From: DATGYC01 sp035298385
GTDB taxonomy: Bacteria; Bacillota; Sulfobacillia; Symbiobacteriales; Symbiobacteriaceae
Direction of reading: 5' to 3'
Assembly (NCBI GenBank): GCA_035298385.1
Contig: DATGYC010000371.1
Location: 1 to 9,123 of the forward strand
DNA: 9,123 nucleotides
In this document: piece after piece, positions 1 through 6,541 of the stretch
Layout of the letters: each line of letters opens with the position of its first letter
How positions within the stretch are numbered: position 1 is the stretch's first letter
Notes under the pieces: model-generated
The model's database searches: none
What the model saw: only the letters and a program-made list of their open reading frames with translations
Told to the model about the DNA's origin: nothing
Made by a program: the position numbers and the translations under genes

Positions 1-82
1 GTCTGCCGGCATCGTGAAGGCGGTCAAGGTGAAGGAGGGCGAGTTCGTCAACGACGGCGACCTCGTCGTGGAGTTGGGCTAG
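1..82 (+). CDS. Biotinyl carrier domain, C-terminal end (partial)
   Basis: The reading frame beginning at base 2 gives 26 residues ending in TAG at 80-82. The pattern SAGIVKAVKVKEGEFV followed by NDGDLVVELG is the second half of a biotin/lipoyl attachment domain, the beta-hairpin after the biotinyl lysine. The lysine itself (MKM motif) lies upstream of the window. The protein is either a free biotin carboxyl carrier protein or the C-terminus of a biotin carboxylase-carrier fusion (acyl-CoA carboxylase alpha subunit); the window cannot distinguish these. A biotin carrier fits better than a lipoyl domain because a carboxyltransferase beta subunit (4914-6440) lies in the same cluster. It would carry carboxybiotin between biotin carboxylase and that carboxyltransferase in the cytoplasm. 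Confidence 0.88.
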   Translation, partial: SAGIVKAVKVKEGEFVNDGDLVVELG

Positions 83-110
83 AAGAGGTAGCAGGGGTCC
101 GGGCGGCCTA

Positions 111-137
111 GCCTCCCTGACCGGATTTATGGGAGGC
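111..137 (+). promoter_or_regulatory. Hairpin covering the SD site of the 61-aa gene
   Basis: GCCTCCC at 111-117 and GGGAGGC at 131-137 form a perfect 7-bp stem with a 13-nt loop. The right arm contains GGGAGG (131-136), the ribosome binding site for the ATG at 145. No T-run follows, so it does not look like an intrinsic terminator. It may lower translation initiation of the small gene unless a ribosome finishing the upstream gene at position 82 or another factor opens it. The pairing is seen directly; a regulatory role is inference. Confidence 0.4.
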
Positions 138-144
138 ACTACCG

Positions 145-330
145 ATGTGGCTCGTGATCGGCATGGTTACTGCGGTGCTCGTCTCCTTCCTCGGTAGGGC
201 GTTCCTGGGCGACCAGGGGCCGTTCATCCTGATTGGTGGGCTGCTCCTCGGGGCGATCACCGAGGGTGTCGCCGAACTGGTCCGGATTCGGGCGGCTCTG
301 GAGGCGACCAACCACAGCAAAGACCGGTAG
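145..330 (+). CDS. Small two-helix membrane protein, 61 aa
   Basis: The ATG at 145 has a good SD site, GGGAGG at 131-136, with 8-nt spacing. The 61-residue product has two likely membrane-spanning segments, about residues 2-20 and 26-45, separated by a short polar turn (GDQG). A charged soluble tail follows (RIRAALEATNHSKDR). Glycine and small residues are common in the second segment. I recognise no family. The gene starts 62 nt after the biotin carrier gene and ends just before the tandem repeat, so it is probably transcribed with the carrier gene. A small accessory or assembly protein is possible, but no function can be assigned. SD site, length and a clean two-helix pattern support a real gene, though its short length leaves some doubt. 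Confidence 0.62.
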   Translation: MWLVIGMVTAVLVSFLGRAFLGDQGPFILIGGLLLGAITEGVAELVRIRAALEATNHSKDR

Positions 331-405
331 CTACCACCCCCATGTCACCCCCATGTCACCCCCATGCTACCCCCATGCTACCCCCATGCTACCCCCATGC
401 TCCCC
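331..405 (+). repeat. 11-bp C-rich tandem repeat upstream of the AtuA-family gene
   Basis: Seven consecutive 11-bp units, the first degenerate and the last cut to 9 bases. Units at 342 and 353 read ATGTCACCCCC; units at 364, 375 and 386 read ATGCTACCCCC; the unit at 331 reads CTACCACCCCC; the last, at 397-405, reads ATGCTCCCC. By hand count, 43 of 75 bases are C and only 6 are G. The minus strand therefore carries regularly spaced G4-G5 runs with 6-nt loops, which fits the G-quadruplex consensus. The plus-strand transcript is C-rich and G-poor, like Rho-loading sites. The array lies between the 61-aa gene and the SD site at 475-482, with no gene in the gap. The 84 bases after it (406-489) show no convincing -35/-10 pair. 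Confidence 0.9.
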
Positions 406-489
406 TAAGGCACACCTGGGTGATCTCAACCAGATGCTAAGGGGCGGGACCAGAATCTCCACCCAGCCTTCAACGAGGAGGAATCTCCC

Positions 490-2283
490 GTGCGTACCGT
501 CCGTATCGGCGCCGGTCAGGGCTTCTACGGTGACTCGCTCCTGCCCGTGCTCGACGTAGCCAAGTACGGCGACGTCAAGTACATCGCCTTCGACACCCTC
601 GCTGAGCTCACCCTGGCCATTCTGGAGAAGGGCCGGAAGAAAGATCCAAGTGCGGGGTATACCAAAGACGTCGTCCCGATGATGCGTAACCTGCTCCCCA
701 TCTGCCGGGAGCGGGGTATCAAGCTGATCACCAACGCCGGCGGCATCAACCCGAAGGGCGCCGCCCAGGCCGTCGCCGCCGTCGCCAAAGAGCTCGGCCT
801 CAACCTGAAGATCGCCTGTGTCACCGGCGACGACATCTACGAGCGGCTCGATTCCCTGGCCGAACAGGGCGCCTCCTTCACCGACAAGGAGACCGGGCAG
901 CCCCTCGGGGCCATCCGTGAGCGCCTCCTCTTCGCCTCCGTCTACCTGGGCGCCCGCCCGATCGCTGACGCGCTCGCCCAAGGGGCTGACGTCGTCATCA
1001 CGGGCCGCACCACCGACACCGCCCAGTTCCTCGGCCCGATGATCTACGAGTTCGGCTGGGGCGAGCAGGAGTGGGACCGCCTAGCGCAGGGGATCATCCT
1101 CGGCCACCTGATGGAATGCTCCGGCCAGGTCGCTGGCGGCAACCTCCAGGTCGGCTGGGAGGATGTGCCCGACCTGCACCGCATCGGCTACCCGGTGGCG
1201 GAGGTTAGCGAGGACGGCTCCTTCATCCTGACCAAGCCGGCGAATACCGGCGGGCGCGTCGACGTCCGGACCGTCAAGGAGCAGTTCCTCTATGAGATCC
1301 ACGATCCCACGACCTACATCACCCCGGACGTGATCTGCGACCTCTCGACGACCAAGCTCGAGCAGGTCGGTGAGAACCAGGTCCGGGTCAGCGGTACCAA
1401 GGGGCGCCCCGCCCCGCCGACGCTGAAGGCGCTCCTCGGCTACGCCGATGGCTGGATGGGCGAGGGCTACATCTCCTTCGCCTGGCCGAAGGCGCTCAGC
1501 AAGGCGAAGCGGGCGGCCGAGATCGTCCGGGCCCGCCTGGCAATGCAGGGTGTGCAGCCGGAGGAGATCCTGGAGGAGTACATCGGGCTGAACTCGCTCT
1601 GGGGCGCCCTGGCGCCCATCCCGCTTGATGAGGAGCAGATCAACGAGGTCCGCCTCCGGATGGCGATTCGGACGCAGAACAAGAAGGACTGCGAGGTCCT
1701 GGCCCGCGAGTTCCCGCCGCTCCTGCTCTCCGGCCCGCCCACCGCTTCGGCGGTAGCAGGGACGCCGCAGGCGCGCGAGCTGATGGGCCTCTGGTCGACC
1801 CTTATCCCGCGCGAGCTGATCGAGCCGGGAACCCGGGTCGAGCTGCTCGAGGTCACGGGTGGCGCCACACCGAGGGTCGCTGGCGGCCAGACGGGCACCG
1901 GGACCGGCCTTGGCGGCACCAACGGCGGGTTCGCCCCGTCAGCGCCCACCCCCAAGGCTTACGCCGGCAAGCTCCGCCTGATCGACCTCTGCCACGCCCG
2001 CTCGGGCGACAAGGGCGACGCCTCGGATATCTCCCTCTTCGCCAACGATGCGAAGGCCTGGGCGATCATCCGTGAGCACGTCACCTTGGAGGCCGTCACG
2101 GCCTATTTCGCCCCCGTGGCCAGCGGTCCTGTGCAGCGTTGGGAGGTACCCAACGTGATGGCGTTGAAGTTCTTGGTACACGGAGCCCTCGGCGGTGGGG
2201 CGCCCCGGTCGCTCCGCAGCGACAACCTGGGCAAGACCTTCGCCGCCGCCCTGCTCCGGATGGAGATCCAACTGGAGGATTAG
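490..2283 (+). CDS. AtuA-family (DUF1446) protein with C-terminal AtuA-like domain
   Basis: The 597-aa product starts at GTG 490 behind GAGGAGGA (475-482), 7-nt spacing. Residues 1 to about 455 match the AtuA/DUF1446 domain: an early GAGQGFYGDS motif, YIAFDTLAELTLA near residue 31, TNAGGINPKG near 81, and VSGTKGRPAPPTLKAL in the middle. A flexible Gly/Thr-rich linker (about 456-492) joins a C-terminal AtuA-like domain (about 494-597) beginning KLRLIDLCHARSGDKGD. AtuA is required for growth on citronellol and geraniol in Pseudomonas, and homologues sit in leucine/isovalerate and other acyl-CoA carboxylase clusters; its exact reaction is not established. With the biotin carrier, hydratase and carboxyltransferase here, a role in branched acyl-CoA catabolism is likely. 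The next gene starts 3 nt after the stop, so the two are translationally linked. Family call is strong; the substrate is unknown. Confidence 0.9.
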   Translation: MRTVRIGAGQGFYGDSLLPVLDVAKYGDVKYIAFDTLAELTLAILEKGRKKDPSAGYTKDVVPMMRNLLPICRERGIKLITNAGGINPKGAAQAVAAVAKELGLNLKIACVTGDDIYERLDSLAEQGASFTDKETGQPLGAIRERLLFASVYLGARPIADALAQGADVVITGRTTDTAQFLGPMIYEFGWGEQEWDRLAQGIILGHLMECSGQVAGGNLQVGWEDVPDLHRIGYPVAEVSEDGSFILTKPANTGGRVDVRTVKEQFLYEIHDPTTYITPDVICDLSTTKLEQVGENQVRVSGTKGRPAPPTLKALLGYADGWMGEGYISFAWPKALSKAKRAAEIVRARLAMQGVQPEEILEEYIGLNSLWGALAPIPLDEEQINEVRLRMAIRTQNKKDCEVLAREFPPLLLSGPPTASAVAGTPQARELMGLWSTLIPRELIEPGTRVELLEVTGGATPRVAGGQTGTGTGLGGTNGGFAPSAPTPKAYAGKLRLIDLCHARSGDKGDASDISLFANDAKAWAIIREHVTLEAVTAYFAPVASGPVQRWEVPNVMALKFLVHGALGGGAPRSLRSDNLGKTFAAALLRMEIQLED

Positions 2284-2286
2284 TTC

Positions 2287-3072
2287 ATGTCCCACAAGAT
2301 CGATCTAGAAGGGGCCAGGGCATACGTCCTGGCCCACTCCAACGAGTTGGGTAAGGCCCGCCTAACAGGCATCTTGGAAGGTGCCCGGCCCCCCAAGGAG
2401 TTGGTGAAGGCGCTAGAGGCCCGCCAGAACCCAGACGGGGGCTTCCCCCGCGACTGGGCCTCGGCGATCGGCGGGCCGGACCCGACGACCGCTCCGGCCT
2501 CATCCCTTGACGCCACCTGTCTCCTGTTGGACCAGATCCGGGACCTACCCCCGCTCACCGGCTCTCCCATGGCCTCCCGCGCCCTCTCGTACCTGCGCCG
2601 CGCCCAGAATCGGGACGGCGCTTGGTTGGCGGAGGGGGCGCCCGGGCTGGCAGGGGAGGAGGGGACTGCCTATCGCACGGCCAACGTCACCTTCACCCTC
2701 CTGACACTCGACCCCACCAACCGGGATCCGATCAACTGGGGGATCAAGTGGCTGGAGCGGTACGAGGGCGAGTGCGGCCTTCAGCCCGCCTTCCTCGCCT
2801 GGGCTGCGGCCTGCCGCCACGTCGGGCTCGACTCACCCCTGGCGCGCCGCTACTGGGAGCGCGCACGTGCGGCCAGCACCGAGACGGATCTCGACTGGTT
2901 CCTCTCCACCGCCCTGAACGCTGGGGTGGGTGGCCGCTACCTCGTTGAGCTCGCCCACCTGATCGAGCGGTTCGCCACGCGCCAGCAGCCCGACGGTGGT
3001 TGGCCCGGTGACGACCGCGTCCAGGCTACGCTTATGGCCCTGCGCGTCTTACGCGGTTTCGCCCTCATCTAA
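2287..3072 (+). CDS. Terpene-cyclase/prenyltransferase-like alpha-alpha toroid protein
   Basis: 261 aa; the ATG at 2287 is served by GGAGGA (2274-2279) inside the end of the preceding gene. Three QW-like repeat cores are visible: QNPDGGF at 47-53, QNRDGAW at 107-113 and QQPDGGW at 233-239. A fourth, weaker helical repeat is likely around 150-190 (NWGIKWLERYEGE, AWAAACRHVG). These mark the squalene cyclase / protein prenyltransferase toroid fold. The protein is much shorter than triterpene cyclases (over 600 aa), and I see no DxDD or DCTAE catalytic motif nor the zinc ligands of prenyltransferase beta subunits, so a classical cyclase activity is unlikely. Its place between the AtuA and hydratase genes suggests a pathway-linked role, perhaps binding a hydrophobic acyl or isoprenoid chain; that is inference. 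Fold confident, function unknown. Confidence 0.78.
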   Translation: MSHKIDLEGARAYVLAHSNELGKARLTGILEGARPPKELVKALEARQNPDGGFPRDWASAIGGPDPTTAPASSLDATCLLLDQIRDLPPLTGSPMASRALSYLRRAQNRDGAWLAEGAPGLAGEEGTAYRTANVTFTLLTLDPTNRDPINWGIKWLERYEGECGLQPAFLAWAAACRHVGLDSPLARRYWERARAASTETDLDWFLSTALNAGVGGRYLVELAHLIERFATRQQPDGGWPGDDRVQATLMALRVLRGFALI

Positions 3073-3092
3073 TCGACCAAGGAGGTCCCTAA

Positions 3093-3875
3093 ATGAGCAA
3101 GGTTCTCTTGACCTACGAGGAGCTTCCGGAGGGCCTGATCGCCAACCTCCAACTGAACAATCCCGAGCGGTACAACGCCCTCTCGGCTGCTGTCGTCTCT
3201 GACCTGCTGGCCGCTTGCCAAGAGCTCGCCGTCCATCCGAGCGTCCGTGCCGTCATCCTGCACGGCAGTGGCTCCAAGGCCTTCTGCTCTGGCGCCGACC
3301 TAAAGGAGCGCATCGGCATGCCCGACCCGCAGGTGATGGCCGCCGTTCACCGCCTCCGCGAGGCCGTCGGCGCCGTCGCCAACCTGCCCATGCCCGTCAT
3401 CGCCGCCGTCCACGGCATCGCCTACGGCGGCGGCTGCGAGCTCGCCCTCGCTGCCGACATCCGGCTGATGTCCGCTGACGCCACGATCGGCCTGACCGAG
3501 GTCGGCTGGGGGATCATCCCCGGCGCCGGCGGCTGCGCCCGCCTGCCCCACCTCGTCGGCACGGCGATGGCCAAGGAACTGATCTTCACCGCCCGCAAGC
3601 TCTCCGCCAAGGAGGCGGCCGAGGTCGGCCTCGTCAACCGGGTCGTCGAGCCGAACCAACTGATGGACTGCGCCCGCTCCTTCGCCACGGCGATCGCGAA
3701 GCAGGCGCCGCTTGCCGTCCGGGCGGCCAAGGCTGCCCTTGGCGCCTCGCTTGACCTGGGTGGGCCGCTCGCCCGGGAGTGGGAGGCCTACCAGCGGATC
3801 ATCCCGACGGCGGACCGCCAGGAGGGCCTGAACGCCTTCCAGGAGAAGCGGACGCCGGTCTATCGCGGTGAATAA
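3093..3875 (+). CDS. Enoyl-CoA hydratase/isomerase (crotonase superfamily)
   Basis: 260 aa; ATG at 3093 with a near-perfect SD, AAGGAGGT (3079-3086), 6-nt spacing. Crotonase landmarks are present in order: NPERYNAL (23-30), the CoA/oxyanion-hole segment FCSGADLKE (64-72), GIAYGGGCELALA (108-120) and GLTEVGWGIIPGAGG (133-147). Glu116 and Glu136 occupy the positions of the two catalytic glutamates of rat enoyl-CoA hydratase (144 and 164, also 20 apart), so hydration of a 2-enoyl-CoA is supported. In this context the best candidate reaction is methylglutaconyl-CoA (or isohexenylglutaconyl-CoA) to the 3-hydroxy product, after the carboxylation step. Length fits the Bacillus YngF type. The stop overlaps the next start by 8 nt (GTGAATAA). 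Superfamily is certain; substrate is inferred from neighbours. Confidence 0.93.
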   Translation: MSKVLLTYEELPEGLIANLQLNNPERYNALSAAVVSDLLAACQELAVHPSVRAVILHGSGSKAFCSGADLKERIGMPDPQVMAAVHRLREAVGAVANLPMPVIAAVHGIAYGGGCELALAADIRLMSADATIGLTEVGWGIIPGAGGCARLPHLVGTAMAKELIFTARKLSAKEAAEVGLVNRVVEPNQLMDCARSFATAIAKQAPLAVRAAKAALGASLDLGGPLAREWEAYQRIIPTADRQEGLNAFQEKRTPVYRGE

Positions 3876-4833
3876 GCTCCTCACGGGCGTCCGTCTCCGC
3901 CCGTACCCGAACACCCAGATCGGCGCCCTCGGCGGCCTGCTTGACGCCGTCGGGCGCCCCCTGGAGGCGCATGAGCTCTGGGGCAAGACCGGGGCGGCCT
4001 TCGCGGCCACCATCGACCTGGTCTTCTCCCCCGGCGCCGCCTATGAGGCGAACCTGTTCGACCTGATCCCGCTCTGGGAGAGTATCGGCGCCTGGTTCCG
4101 CCACCGCCGGACCCGCCGGGACTCGCCCGACTTTGATGCCGCCCGCGCCGAGGGGATCGCCCGGATCCGCGAGTCGATCGACGGCGGGCGCCCCGCTATC
4201 GCCTACGAGTTGGGCGGCCTCTACGAGTACGGCCTCGTCGTCGGCTACGATGCGGAGCGCTTCGCGGTCCTGACTCTCGCTTCACCGGAGGAGCCGGTCT
4301 GGCAGCGCATCGCAGATTGGCCGACCGGGTTCCAGCACGCCCGGGCTGAGGTGATCACCCTGCTCGATATCGCCCCCGGCTTTGACGAGCGCAAGGCGGA
4401 CCGTCAGGCCCTCCGGGCAGCCGTCGATGGCTTCTGGGCGCCCCCCTCGCCGGACATGTGGCTGCAGCACGGCATCAAGGCCTGGGAGTTCTGGACGATG
4501 ACCCTCGGTTCGTCCCTGCCGCTGCACGGCGCCCCCGGCCTCGGCCACTCCTTTGCGATCAAGCTCTTCCATGCGGCGCGCGCCAACGCGGAGCAGTACC
4601 TGCTGGCCTGCGCCGCTCGCTACCCCGAGGCGCCCACCCTGGCGGAGGCGGCAGCGGCCGCCAATCGCACCGTCGGGCGCCTGGCGGAGGTAGCGGAGAT
4701 GCTCCCCTTCCCGGGGGAGAAGGAGATGACCCGCGACCTGCGGGACGACCTCTGTGCCATCCTCCGCATCGCCACCGATGAGGAGCGCGAGATGATCGAA
4801 CAGATCGAGCGGGCGCTCCGCCACCTGCGGTAG
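3868..4833 (+). CDS. Protein resembling the BtrH/C39-like peptidase fold, function unknown
   Basis: 321 aa from a GTG at 3868 that overlaps the hydratase stop by 8 nt, so it is probably translated by reinitiation. The segment ELWGKTGAAF (36-45) followed by IRESIDGGRPAIAYELG and YEYGLVVGYD (about 100-128) resembles BtrH N-terminal/C39-like domains, whose usual pattern is a G-x-SG-x-AF motif and then 'GRPVI...GLIVGYD'. The C-terminal half is helical (GIKAWEFWTMTL near 202, then Ala-rich helices to 280, then a charged end), like the helical regions in such proteins. No cysteine is present in the first 245 residues, so the nucleophile of a cysteine peptidase or acyltransferase is missing. BtrH itself transfers an acyl group from a carrier protein in butirosin biosynthesis; this relative is unlikely to use the same chemistry. 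Reality of the gene is strong; the family link is tentative and motif-based. Confidence 0.75.
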   Translation: MNKLLTGVRLRPYPNTQIGALGGLLDAVGRPLEAHELWGKTGAAFAATIDLVFSPGAAYEANLFDLIPLWESIGAWFRHRRTRRDSPDFDAARAEGIARIRESIDGGRPAIAYELGGLYEYGLVVGYDAERFAVLTLASPEEPVWQRIADWPTGFQHARAEVITLLDIAPGFDERKADRQALRAAVDGFWAPPSPDMWLQHGIKAWEFWTMTLGSSLPLHGAPGLGHSFAIKLFHAARANAEQYLLACAARYPEAPTLAEAAAAANRTVGRLAEVAEMLPFPGEKEMTRDLRDDLCAILRIATDEEREMIEQIERALRHLR

Positions 4834-4905
4834 CCCACCAGCCCCTGAACCGGCCCCGGCTCCCTCCCTTTACACAAGCGCCCGCCCCCGGGTGGGCTGA
4901 GGAGG
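4832..4905 (+). promoter_or_regulatory. Structured leader with two competing pairings at the carboxyltransferase start
   Basis: AGCCCACC at 4832-4839 and GGTGGGCT at 4891-4898 are perfect 8-bp inverted repeats across a 51-nt loop; the right arm ends just before the SD GAGGAGG (4899-4905). A second possible pairing joins CCTCC (4863-4867) to the SD bases GGAGG (4901-4905). These two pairings cross, so they would be alternatives or form a pseudoknot. There is no T-run, so this is not an intrinsic terminator. This is the only sizeable gap (80 nt) inside the operon. A role in tuning carboxyltransferase translation is inference. Confidence 0.35.
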
Positions 4906-4913
4906 AACCAGCG

Positions 4914-6440
4914 GTGTCACTCTCCGATGGTCTCAGGGAACGGATCGAACGGATCCAGGCTGGCGGCGCCCCAAAGTACCACGAGCAGGCGAAGGCGACC
5001 GGCAAGCTCTTCGTGCGGGAGCGGCTGAACCTGCTCCTCGACCCCGACTCCTTCGTCGAGGACGGCCTCTTTGCCAACTGCACCGCTCCCGACCTCCCCG
5101 CTGACGGCGTCGTCACCGGCCTCGGCCGCATCGATGGGCGCCCCGTCGCCATCATGGCGAATGACTCGACCGTCAAGGCAGGCTCCTGGGGCGCCCGCAC
5201 CGTCGAGAAGATCATCCGGATCCAGGAGACAGCTGAGCGCCTGCGCGTCCCGCTCCTCTACCTTGTGGACTCAGCGGGCGCCCGCATCACCGACCAGGTC
5301 GAGATGTTTCCCGGCCGTCGCCACGCCGGCCGGATCTTCCACAACGAGGTCCGCCTCTCCGGCCTCGTGCCGCAGATCTGCCTCCTCTTCGGGCCCTCCG
5401 CCGCCGGCGGGGCCTACATACCTGCCTTCTGCGACGTCGTCTTCATGGTTGAGGGGAACGCCTCCATGTACCTGGGCTCCCCCCGGATGGCTGAGATGGT
5501 GATCGGCGAGAAGGTGACGCTGGACGAGATGGGCGGCGCCAAGATGCACTGTGAGGTCTCCGGTTGCGGTGACTTCCTCTGCGCGTCGGAGCAGGAGGCG
5601 ATTACGCTCGCCCGCCAGTACCTCTCCTACTTCCCGCAGGAGTGCTTCGGCGCTCCGCCCGAAGTGGCGGCGAAGGCACCCAAGGCCGGGCGCCCCATCG
5701 AGGCGATCATCCCCGCCCGCGAGAACGCCTTCTTCAACATGCACGAGCTGATCGAAGCGATCGTGGACGAGGGCTCCTTCCTGGAGATCAAGAAGCTCTT
5801 CGCCAAGGAGCTGATCACGGGCCTGGCCCGACTGGATGGACAGGTCGTCGGCATCGTCGCCAACCAGCCGAAGGTGAAGGGCGGCGTGATCTTCGTCGAC
5901 TCCGCCGACAAGTCGGCCCGCTTCGTCAACCTCTGCGACGCCTTCGGCATCCCGCTGCTCTTCCTGCTCGACGTCCCCGGCTTCATGATCGGGACCGCCG
6001 TCGAGCGGCAGGGGATCATCCGGCACGGCGCCAAGATGGTCGCCGCTGCCAGTGAGGCCCAGGTGCCGAAGATCTGCCTCGTCGTGCGCAAGGCCTACGG
6101 CGCCGGACTCTATGCGATGGCCGGCCCCGCCTTCGAGCCTGACTGCACCCTGGCGCTCCCGTCCGCTTCGATCGCCGTGATGGGGCCGGAGGCGGCCGTC
6201 AACGCCGTCTTCGCCAACAAGATCGCGGCCAAGCCGGAGGAGGAGCGGGCGGCCTACGTCGCTCAGCTCCGGGAGGAGTACCGGGCGGATATCGAGATCT
6301 ACCGCCTCGCCTCGGAGCTGATCGTCGATGGCGTGATCCCGTTTGAGCGGACCCGCCAGGAGTTGGCGCAGCGCTTCGCCTTCTACGCCGCCAAGGATCG
6401 GCAACCACTGCTCAAGCGCAAGGCGGTCACACCGGTCTAG
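4914..6440 (+). CDS. Acyl-CoA carboxylase, carboxyltransferase beta subunit
   Basis: 508 aa; GTG at 4914 with GAGGAGG at 4899-4905. Two crotonase-type carboxyltransferase halves are visible. The N half has KLFVRERLNLLLDPDSF (31-47), DGVVTGLGRIDG (64-75), VDSAGARI (118-125) and the oxyanion-hole GGAYIPAFCD (165-174). The C half has DVPGFMIG (353-360) and the second oxyanion loop YGAGLYAM (395-402). It transfers CO2 from carboxybiotin on the carrier protein to an acyl-CoA, in an alpha/beta complex in the cytoplasm. Length and the 'KAGSWG...RHAGRIFHNEVRLSG' region resemble the Bacillus YngE/methylcrotonyl-type subunits (about 510 aa). With the hydratase and AtuA genes alongside, 3-methylcrotonyl-CoA or geranyl-CoA is a better guess than propionyl- or acetyl-CoA. 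The carboxylase alpha partner is probably just upstream of the window. Family certain, substrate inferred. Confidence 0.95.
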   Translation: MSLSDGLRERIERIQAGGAPKYHEQAKATGKLFVRERLNLLLDPDSFVEDGLFANCTAPDLPADGVVTGLGRIDGRPVAIMANDSTVKAGSWGARTVEKIIRIQETAERLRVPLLYLVDSAGARITDQVEMFPGRRHAGRIFHNEVRLSGLVPQICLLFGPSAAGGAYIPAFCDVVFMVEGNASMYLGSPRMAEMVIGEKVTLDEMGGAKMHCEVSGCGDFLCASEQEAITLARQYLSYFPQECFGAPPEVAAKAPKAGRPIEAIIPARENAFFNMHELIEAIVDEGSFLEIKKLFAKELITGLARLDGQVVGIVANQPKVKGGVIFVDSADKSARFVNLCDAFGIPLLFLLDVPGFMIGTAVERQGIIRHGAKMVAAASEAQVPKICLVVRKAYGAGLYAMAGPAFEPDCTLALPSASIAVMGPEAAVNAVFANKIAAKPEEERAAYVAQLREEYRADIEIYRLASELIVDGVIPFERTRQELAQRFAFYAAKDRQPLLKRKAVTPV

Positions 6441-6482
6441 GTGGAACCAAAACAGTCTGACTCGCGTCGAAACTATACAAAG

Positions 6483-6512
6483 AGGGCCGGGCGTCAGGTA
6501 TCGCCCGGCCCT
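6483..6512 (+). terminator. Strong hairpin terminator after the carboxyltransferase gene
   Basis: AGGGCCGGGCG (6483-6493) pairs perfectly with CGCCCGGCCCT (6502-6512), an 11-bp GC-rich stem with an 8-nt loop, 42 bp after the stop. Only a weak T-tract follows (TTCC). It probably ends the carboxylation operon. The short A-rich stretch on its 5' side would give a T-richer tail on the minus strand, so some function in both directions is possible. The next SD (AGGAGG, 6528-6533) follows closely. Confidence 0.75.
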
Positions 6513-6541
6513 TCCGCGCCCCTACATAGGAGGATTCTGCG

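Noticed and set aside
331..405. Array of ATG codons or a CRISPR-like array
   Set aside because: Each ATG sits in a C-run with no SD, and 11-bp units without spacers do not resemble CRISPR repeats.
233..559. Plus-strand frame running through the 11-bp repeats into the AtuA gene
   Set aside because: The repeat unit is not a multiple of three, so the encoded Pro/Thr-rich segment shifts meaning each unit; the frame overlaps two supported genes and has no SD.
3075..3087. Short GACC/GGTC inverted repeat around the hydratase SD
   Set aside because: Only 4 bp with the SD core in the loop; too weak to matter.
3300..4013. Minus-strand open frame of 237 codons across the hydratase and BtrH-like genes
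   Set aside because: It runs antisense through two well-supported genes and has no family motif; typical of high-GC shadow frames.
5271..6404. Minus-strand open frame of 377 codons opposite the carboxyltransferase gene
   Set aside because: It is the shadow of a GC-rich gene with clear family motifs; the antisense product is composed of Asp/Gly/Leu/Arg-rich sequence with no recognisable motif.
6441..6482. Possible promoter just upstream of the 6483 hairpin (ACTATACAAAG)
   Set aside because: A TATACA-like hexamer exists but no matching -35 element, and a transcript starting there would run straight into the terminator hairpin.
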